This document shows positions 57,415 to 64,000 of a stretch of 64,000 nt of DNA, one piece after another. The first letter of the stretch is position 1. Each line of letters starts with the position of its first letter. Source of the DNA: an uncultured Eubacteriales bacterium (GTDB taxonomy: Bacteria; Bacillota; Clostridia; Christensenellales; UBA1242); assembly GCA_949878485.1 (NCBI GenBank), contig CATLAM010000004.1, forward strand, positions 1 to 64,000, in the 5' to 3' direction. Position numbers and translations under genes: made by a program. The notes below the pieces were generated by a model that saw only the letters and a program-made list of their open reading frames with translations, made no database searches and was not told the DNA's origin.

Positions 57415-59091
57415 TTAGTTCTTTTTGAATAGTTGTTTTGTGAATGTGTAAAGTGAAATAACGACAACCGAATAATAAGCAAGAGAGATAAAGAAATTTC
57501 CAGAAGCATAAAGTGGAGTTTGAAGGAAGCCTGCTTGCATAATTCCGCCGCCCAAAAATGAAGTAAGGTCGGAGTGAATGAAAGGTAACAAGCAATAGAC
57601 AAATATGTTGTTTAAGAAAATGTTGCAGATTGTTGCCACAGCAAACAACAACAATGCAATGGCAAGGTTGAGTTCAAATTTACGAGAGAGATTCATTATG
57701 AAAATCGTTATTGTGGAATAGAAAACCACTTGCAATTGTATTCCAAGCATTTTTATAAGTAAGAAAACAAAAGGACTTATAAAATATATTGTGTCCAGAT
57801 TAAACACAGCAATCATTGTTCCTGGCAAGAAGGAATACATCAACGCACCCCAAATGAAATTGATGAGTGTGAATGATGCTATGCAGAAAGATGTGCAATA
57901 GAATATTGCCAAAAATTGTCCAGCAAAAACTTGATTGAAGGTGGCATTTTGTGAAATCAAGATGTCAATCTTTCCATGTTTCCTGTCAAGTCCAAAAAAC
58001 TTATAAGCTAAGAAAATTCCAAACAAGATTGTCAAAAATCCAACTATGCTTAACATGAAATATGTGTAATCAAAAGAGGAAACTTTATATGAAGCAATGT
58101 TGAAATTTAAGGCTGATTGATATTGTGTGTAATAAATGCTTTCATCTTGAAGAAAATGATTTATTTTTGTAAGGGCAACTCTGGTTTCTTCTTTGTAAAT
58201 TTCATCATAGCCTTGGATATTATTCACTTTTCCATAGTGGTTTTCCAAGACAAGTCTGAATTCATAGATGACACCATATTTGGCACTTTCGCATGTCAAT
58301 TTATAGTTTGTTGCAAGACTTTTCATCTCTTCCAAATCTTCGGAATTTCCTGCTGTTGCATTACTGTTGATTTCAACCATTTTTTGATATATTTTTTCTG
58401 TTTTTAACAATGCGGTGTTGTAATAAGTTTCTTTAAGTGTGTTTATTTCTTCTTCGGCAACATTCCAAATTTCCACTTTATTGATTGTTTCAAAAATTTT
58501 GGTGAAGTTGTCTTTTGAATTGTAAAATTCTTCCAAAATTTTATTGGCATTAGTTTTGTTTTCAATGGCACCAGAAAAATATTTGGACAATTCTTTTAAT
58601 TGTTCAAAGTCTTTTTTATTGATGATTAAGTTTGTTTCAAAATCTTTCTTTTGTTCAAATTCTTCAACAAAAGTTTTAAGGTTGTTTGTGTAATATAAAA
58701 TTTCGTTGTAGGTGACAGGTGCTGTTCCTGTAAATTGTGTGGCTTTTGCACCTTCTGTGGCACTTTGCAAAGTTTCAAAATTCTTTTTAATGTCATTTAA
58801 AGTGTCTTTATCTTTCGAATTTGAATTTAAATCTATGTAATTTAAAGTTTGTTTAAGAAGAGCGTCAAGTTTGCTTTTGCTGTCGTCAATCTCCGTTTTG
58901 TCAAATGCAGTGAAAAAGTCCACAGTTGCGTCTGCGGTGATTTGTGTGCTGTATTGCGGTGTTGCAGGAATTTTGTAGGCAAGTCCGACAATGAAACATA
59001 ATGCCAAAACCACAACAAGAAAAATGATTGTAATCGGATTCAGCATAATACGCTTAAAGTCATAGGAAGCAATTTTAAAGACTTTTCTCAC
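57415..59091 (-). CDS. ABC-2 type transporter permease with large extracytoplasmic domain
   Basis: TM1 near N-terminus, about 280-aa hydrophilic coiled region, then a cluster of TMs; overlaps the upstream ATPase gene. Confidence 0.82.
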   Translation of the reverse strand: MRKVFKIASYDFKRIMLNPITIIFLVVVLALCFIVGLAYKIPATPQYSTQITADATVDFFTAFDKTEIDDSKSKLDALLKQTLNYIDLNSNSKDKDTLNDIKKNFETLQSATEGAKATQFTGTAPVTYNEILYYTNNLKTFVEEFEQKKDFETNLIINKKDFEQLKELSKYFSGAIENKTNANKILEEFYNSKDNFTKIFETINKVEIWNVAEEEINTLKETYYNTALLKTEKIYQKMVEINSNATAGNSEDLEEMKSLATNYKLTCESAKYGVIYEFRLVLENHYGKVNNIQGYDEIYKEETRVALTKINHFLQDESIYYTQYQSALNFNIASYKVSSFDYTYFMLSIVGFLTILFGIFLAYKFFGLDRKHGKIDILISQNATFNQVFAGQFLAIFYCTSFCIASFTLINFIWGALMYSFLPGTMIAVFNLDTIYFISPFVFLLIKMLGIQLQVVFYSTITIFIMNLSRKFELNLAIALLLFAVATICNIFLNNIFVYCLLPFIHSDLTSFLGGGIMQAGFLQTPLYASGNFFISLAYYSVVVISLYTFTKQLFKKN

Positions 59092-60059
59092 TCGCGTTCC
59101 TCCTTAAAATAAGGGGTAAGGCTGGCGAAAATTTCTTCTGCTTTTCTGTTGAAATAACCTGCTCTGTGAATGGAAATTTTGTTTTGAGTTAAAAATCTTA
59201 CGATGTCTGCAGTAAGTTCTTCATTCGCTTCAAACAAAATGCGGTGACCAAGAATTTTAACTTTTAAGCCATAGTTTTCCATGACCAATTTGCCAGAGTA
59301 ATGTGGATATTTAACCCAAATAAAAGCAAAGTTTTGGTTTTGACTTAATTTGTTGCATTGTTCGTTGTTTAAAATGTCTTTAAGTTCGCGTTCTGCCATG
59401 AAAAGATAGCGGTCACAAAGGTCTTGAATTTGTTCCAATTTATGTGCACAAATTATGACATGTGTGCCTTGTTGTTTGACAAGGTTTATATAGTGTTTAA
59501 CCATTGTGACCAAGTCTTCTGGCAATGTTTTGAAAGGTTCGTCTAAAATCAAAAGAGTTGGCTTTGTTATGAATGCCAAAGCCAATGACATAAGTTTTTT
59601 CTCAAAATATGAAAGGTCTTTAACTTTTGTGTTGATTTTCTTTTCAAGTTGAAATCTTTTCAAAATTTCAATGACTTTGTTTTTTTGTGAATGTCCGCTT
59701 AAAAAATATAAATATTCAAGATTGCTTTTAACAGTTTGATGTCTGAAAAAAGAAGGTGGGTCAAGGCAAACATTAATTTTGTGAACAAGTTCTGGAAAAA
59801 CGGTGATGTCTTTGCCATTTAAAAGCACATAGCCATCACTTATTGGAAGACCGCCAGAAACTGCTTTAATAAGGCTTGTTTTTCCGCTTTTGTTTTCTCC
59901 AACTATGCCTAAGCATTCTCCATTTTTCATGGTGAATGAAACATTCTTGACAAGAAACATATTTCTCATCATGACTGTAAGATTTTTAACTTCCAAAATG
60001 TTTTCCACATTTTCAGTTTGGGCATTATTTTCGTTTTCAATCAAATTTTGATTAATCAT
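59088..60059 (-). CDS. ABC transporter ATP-binding protein
   Basis: Walker A GENKSGKTSLI; Walker B LLILDEPFKTL; H-loop VIICAHKLEQ; signature degenerate (VKDLSYFEKKL). Confidence 0.9.
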   Translation of the reverse strand: MINQNLIENENNAQTENVENILEVKNLTVMMRNMFLVKNVSFTMKNGECLGIVGENKSGKTSLIKAVSGGLPISDGYVLLNGKDITVFPELVHKINVCLDPPSFFRHQTVKSNLEYLYFLSGHSQKNKVIEILKRFQLEKKINTKVKDLSYFEKKLMSLALAFITKPTLLILDEPFKTLPEDLVTMVKHYINLVKQQGTHVIICAHKLEQIQDLCDRYLFMAERELKDILNNEQCNKLSQNQNFAFIWVKYPHYSGKLVMENYGLKVKILGHRILFEANEELTADIVRFLTQNKISIHRAGYFNRKAEEIFASLTPYFKEERE

Positions 60060-60089
60060 ATGTTTATTATAACAAATAAAGAATTAAAA

Positions 60090-60130
60090 GTAAAGAGTTT
60101 TACAACAAAAAAGGGGCTTTATAAGCCCAC
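60090..60130 (-). terminator. Intrinsic terminator overlapping the stop codon of the 60119 CDS
   Basis: Minus strand GTGGGCTTATAAAGCCCCTTTTTTG; TAA lies in the loop. Confidence 0.8.
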
Positions 60131-61001
60131 AGTTTTGTCAGATTTTGTTTGTTTTACAGTGTTTGATTTATTGTTTGTTGCAGTTGCTTCTTTAATTGCT
60201 TCCTTCCTTTTCTTTTCAAGATATCTAAGTTTTGCTAGTCTTGATTTTTCTATTGCAATTGCTTCTTTTTTTCTTTCTATGATAAGCGCTTTATAATTAT
60301 TAGAAACTTGATTATAACCATTATTTAAAGCGTAATAAAGGTCTAATAATTCAGATTTTCCATCTATAATGTTATTGAAAATTTTATTATACAATTCGGC
60401 TTGTTTAGATGTCAAATTCTGGGTTTTAACTTCTTTCTTAAGGCGATTTTCCATTGTTTCTTTCAAGACTTTTTCGTAATTGCCTGTGTCATCTAAAAGC
60501 ATAAAAGGTAATGTGTGCCAATTTTGGTTATAATGCTTATCAGTTTCTATTACATTTGTAATTACTGATTTAAGAGATTCGTTGGCAAAAAATCCATTGT
60601 TGATGAAATTTTTTAAAAAATTTTCAGAAACTTTAATTTGAAAAATTCTTTTTCCTTTTGTAAATTTAGATTGAATTTCTTTTTTTCTTGAGAAATAAGT
60701 AGTAGGTTGAGATCTGATTAAATCAACTAATTCTTTATCTTCAGCGTCATAATGACTGCAAACGACATAGTTTTTGTCACTTATAGGGAGGAAATCAAGA
60801 ATATAAAATTTTTCAGGTTCAACAAAACCTTTCATGTTTGTTGGGATGTCTACAGCGTGTGATTCTTTGAAACCTAAAAATGTCCAGCCGTCTAAGTCAA
60901 AATCTTTAAATATAAGTCTATTGCGGTCTACTGAAAAAGAATTTTTTAATACTTCATTATTTTCATCTACATAAAAATCTTGAATATTTGCGTTTTGCAT
61001 A
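60119..61001 (-). CDS. Hypothetical protein under a G8-spacer promoter
   Basis: Starts MQNANIQDFYVDENNEV with AAAAGGAG upstream; Lys-rich C-terminus; family not recognised. Confidence 0.75.
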
Positions 61002-61023
61002 TTTTTCTCCTTTTTATGTTTAA

Positions 61024-61052
61024 AATATAACATCTCCCCCCCCGTTTGTCAA
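61024..61052 (-). promoter_or_regulatory. Promoter TTGACA-17-TATATT with G8 homopolymer in the spacer
   Basis: -35 61052-61047; spacer AACGGGGGGGGAGATGT; -10 61029-61024; upstream AAAATTGCCTATTGACAA matches the 15748 promoter's AAAATTGGCTATTGACAA. Confidence 0.85.
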
Positions 61053-61130
61053 TAGGCAATTTTAAAAATTGGAGAATTTTTAAGTTTAAATGTTTTGGTA
61101 AATTGGTGGGATTTGTGTTAAAATATTTTC

Positions 61131-63260
61131 ATGAGCGGATATGATTTGCAATCCTTAAATGAAGAACAAAAACAAGCACTCTTAGAAACTGAGGGTGTTG
61201 TTTTGGTGACTGCTGGTGCGGGCAGTGGTAAAACTAGGTTATTGACGCACAGAATTTGTTACTTAATAGAACATGGTGTTTCTCCTTATAATATTTTGGC
61301 GATTACTTTCACAAATAAGGCGACTAACGAAATGAAAACCCGTATTGCCGAGATGTGTGATTGCAATGTTTGGATTTCCACATTTCACTCTATGTGTGTA
61401 AGAATTTTAAGAGAAAACATTAATTACATGGAAGGTTACACACAAAATTTTACCATTATTGACGAAAATGACAAGGATAAAATTATTAAAGATTTGTTGA
61501 AAAAACATCAATGTGAAGACGATGAAAAGTCGAAAGTTTCAACGCACCTTGACAATATTAAAAATAAGGGCTTAGACATTGATGAATATTTTTCAGCACT
61601 CTCAGAATTTAACCACAACAAAGACTTAAAAATTTATGAAGCAATTTGCAATGAATATGAAGCATATTTACACAAAAACAATGCTTTGGATTTTGACGAC
61701 TTGTTAAATAAGACATTGTTTTTGTTTAGAAACTTTAAAGATGTGCTTTTCAAATATTCTGACAGGTTTCAGTATATTTTGGTGGACGAGTTTCAAGACA
61801 CAAACCTTGTGCAATATAAGTTGATCAAACTTTTGTGCAGTGTTCATAAAAACCTTTTTGTCGTTGGAGATGAAGACCAGTGTATTTATTCTTGGCGTGG
61901 TGCAAATTATCATAATATTGCCAGTTTAAAGGATGATTTTGAAGATGTTAAGGTGTTTAAGTTGGAAAGGAACTATCGTTCCACCAAAAGCATTTTAAAC
62001 CTTGCAAACAATGTTATTTCCAACAATAAAGAACGCATCAAGAAAAATCTTTGGACTGACAAAGACCTTGGGGAAGGTCCTGTTGTTTTCACTGCATTTG
62101 ATGAGCGTGGTGAAGCCATGTTTGTGGCAAAAACAATTGAGGACATGATGTGTGAAGGTTATTCATACAATGATTTTGCTGTGCTTATGCGTGTAAATGC
62201 CTTGTCCAGAACGATTGAAGAAGGCTTTTTGTCTTATCAAATTCCTTATAAGGTGTATGGTGGTTTCAAATTTTATGAACGAGCAGAAATCAAGGTTATT
62301 TTGGCTTATCTTTCTGTTTTCGTCAATCCAAATGACGAAATTTCGCTTTTAAAGATAATCAACTTTCCAAAGCGTGGAATTGGCGAAGTGGCAATTTCTT
62401 CTTTGCAGACAGAAGCAGGGGATGACACTTTGTTGAATTATCTGTTAAGTGAAAGATTTAGCACTTCAAAATATTTTTCAAAACTTGGTCATTTTGTCGA
62501 GATTTTCAAGACATTAAAAAGTCAACTTGACACTTTGCCACTTTATGAGTTTGTGGAAAAGGTTGTCAAAGGTTTTGGAATCGATGTTGCCTATGCTGGA
62601 AAAGATGATGAAAGCATCGATAAACTTGGTAATATTGACAGTTTGCTTGCAGGCGTGCAAGAATTTTGCAATGACAATGAAGATGCCACTTTGTCTGACT
62701 TTTTGGCAAATATTATGCTTAAATCGGACAGTGACAACATTCAAGAAAATGGTTATGTAAGTTTAGCAACCATTCATTCTGTTAAGGGATTGGAATTTAA
62801 GTTTGTTTTTGTTGTCGGATTGGAAGAAGGAATCTTTCCGCTTGCAAGGGCTACATTTTCTTCCAGTGAAATGGAAGAAGAAAGGCGACTTATGTATGTT
62901 GCGATTACGCGTGCTGAAGATAAAATCTTTTTATGTCATGCACAAAAACGATATATGTATGGCAAAAGTAATTATCAAGCGGAAAGCAGATTTTTAAAAG
63001 AACTTGGAATTGTGGACAAGAAGAAGCCTAAAGTTTTTTCAAGTTTAAATTCTTTTAAAGATGACTTTTTCAGAGAAGAAAAAGAAGAAGTGTTTGACAG
63101 TGGATTTGCTGTTGGTGACAAGGTGGAACACATGCGTTTTGGATGCGGTGTTATTGTCAATATTTCAGATGACGGGCTTGTTGGTGACATTGAATTTGAA
63201 GATTTTGGAAAGAAAAGTTTGATGCTTAACATAGCATCACTTGTGAAGGTGGAAGAATGA
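61131..63260 (+). CDS. pcrA: UvrD/PcrA-type ATP-dependent DNA helicase
   Basis: LNEEQKQALLETEGVVLVTAGAGSGKTRLLTHRI, VDEFQDTNLVQY, GDEDQCIYSWRGA, TIHSVKGLEFKFVFVVGLEEGIFP. Confidence 0.95.
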   Translation: MSGYDLQSLNEEQKQALLETEGVVLVTAGAGSGKTRLLTHRICYLIEHGVSPYNILAITFTNKATNEMKTRIAEMCDCNVWISTFHSMCVRILRENINYMEGYTQNFTIIDENDKDKIIKDLLKKHQCEDDEKSKVSTHLDNIKNKGLDIDEYFSALSEFNHNKDLKIYEAICNEYEAYLHKNNALDFDDLLNKTLFLFRNFKDVLFKYSDRFQYILVDEFQDTNLVQYKLIKLLCSVHKNLFVVGDEDQCIYSWRGANYHNIASLKDDFEDVKVFKLERNYRSTKSILNLANNVISNNKERIKKNLWTDKDLGEGPVVFTAFDERGEAMFVAKTIEDMMCEGYSYNDFAVLMRVNALSRTIEEGFLSYQIPYKVYGGFKFYERAEIKVILAYLSVFVNPNDEISLLKIINFPKRGIGEVAISSLQTEAGDDTLLNYLLSERFSTSKYFSKLGHFVEIFKTLKSQLDTLPLYEFVEKVVKGFGIDVAYAGKDDESIDKLGNIDSLLAGVQEFCNDNEDATLSDFLANIMLKSDSDNIQENGYVSLATIHSVKGLEFKFVFVVGLEEGIFPLARATFSSSEMEEERRLMYVAITRAEDKIFLCHAQKRYMYGKSNYQAESRFLKELGIVDKKKPKVFSSLNSFKDDFFREEKEEVFDSGFAVGDKVEHMRFGCGVIVNISDDGLVGDIEFEDFGKKSLMLNIASLVKVEE

Positions 63261-64000
63261 ATAAACTTGAAAAAATGAAAGAGTTGATTGAAAAAATTGA
63301 CCTTTATAATTATCATTATTACACTATGGATGACCCTATTGTTTCAGATAAGGAATATGACCAAGTTTATTATGAACTTGTTGACCTTGAAAAAGAAACT
63401 GGAAAAATATTACCAAATTCTCCTACGCAAAGAGTGGGAGATGTTGTGCTTGACAAATTTGTTAAACATAAGCATGAACATCGCCTTTACAGCCTTTCCA
63501 AAGTCAGAGATTTTGATGATTTGGAAAAGTGGTGCAATGATATGCGAGAATTTGACGCAGACACAAAATTTGCTTTGGAATATAAATATGACGGTTTACA
63601 ACTTGTTTTGGAATATTTTGAAGGAAAGTTTTTCAGAGCAACAACTCGCGGTAATGGAGAAATTGGAGAAGATGTAACACTTCAAGTGAAAACAATTTCT
63701 TCTGTGCCATTGGAAATCGACTATAAAGGAAAACTTATCGTTCAAGGCGAAGGCATGATGACGAAAAAAGCATTTGAAATTTATAATCGCACTGCCGAAG
63801 TTTTGCTTAAAAATCCAAGAAATGGTGTGGCTGGGGCAATCAGAAATCTTGACCCTAAGGAAACCGCAAAGCGTAAGTTGGAATTCTATTGTTATTCAAT
63901 TATTTTCTGCGAGAAGAAATTTTCTATGCAAGAAGAAATTCATGATTTCTTAGTTGAAAACAAATTCAATACTGGGCATTTTTTCAAAATCTGTGAAAGT
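63257..64000 (+). CDS. ligA: NAD-dependent DNA ligase (5' part, truncated by window end)
   Basis: From ATGAATAAACTTGAAAAAATG; YNYHYYTMDDPIVSDKEYDQVYYEL; ALEYKYDGLQL (KxDG lysine); RNPRNGVAGAIRNLDPK region. Confidence 0.95.
   Translation, partial: MNKLEKMKELIEKIDLYNYHYYTMDDPIVSDKEYDQVYYELVDLEKETGKILPNSPTQRVGDVVLDKFVKHKHEHRLYSLSKVRDFDDLEKWCNDMREFDADTKFALEYKYDGLQLVLEYFEGKFFRATTRGNGEIGEDVTLQVKTISSVPLEIDYKGKLIVQGEGMMTKKAFEIYNRTAEVLLKNPRNGVAGAIRNLDPKETAKRKLEFYCYSIIFCEKKFSMQEEIHDFLVENKFNTGHFFKICES

Noticed and set aside
1-64000. Prophage, integrative element, IS or recognised anti-phage defence island
   Set aside because: No integrase, transposase, recombinase, capsid, terminase or classic defence genes seen; gene order is mainly housekeeping.

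Overview
Low-GC bacterial chromosome segment whose gene content and order look Firmicutes/Clostridia-like (the taxonomic call is an inference). It is mostly housekeeping: trpS, dinB, tex, mcsB-clpC, hpf, pgm, leuS, murG, type IIA topoisomerase B/A subunits, gpmI, greA, RNase J, tsaE/tsaB, minD/minE, pcrA and the 5' part of ligA. There is no clear prophage, IS element or CRISPR array. The strongest find is upstream of trpS on the minus strand. A near-consensus promoter drives a 10-aa leader peptide, MFNSFIWWRW*, which has a good RBS and three Trp codons. It is followed by a chain of mutually exclusive RNA hairpins ending in an intrinsic terminator just before trpS. A tRNA-Trp(CCA) lies 21 bp downstream of trpS on the same strand. 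Together these look like a ribosome-mediated attenuator controlling a synthetase + cognate tRNA unit, in a place where a T-box would be expected. Other leads: (i) two loci sharing a promoter with C/G-homopolymer -35/-10 spacers, one with an uninterrupted 8-nt G tract, and one driving a PIN-like ORF; (ii) a G8 tract inside an MBL-fold gene, where a 1-nt slip either way gives an early stop; (iii) an amidohydrolase-fold protein lacking its metal ligands; (iv) a minDE locus with an MreB-like paralog and a degenerate Ppx/GppA-like protein and no minC alongside; (v) a 46-aa mini-McsA; (vi) paired MarR operators over the marR-degV promoter; (vii) a long acidic N-terminal extension on the topoisomerase A subunit. 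All calls come from reading sequence and motifs. No database search or folding software was used.
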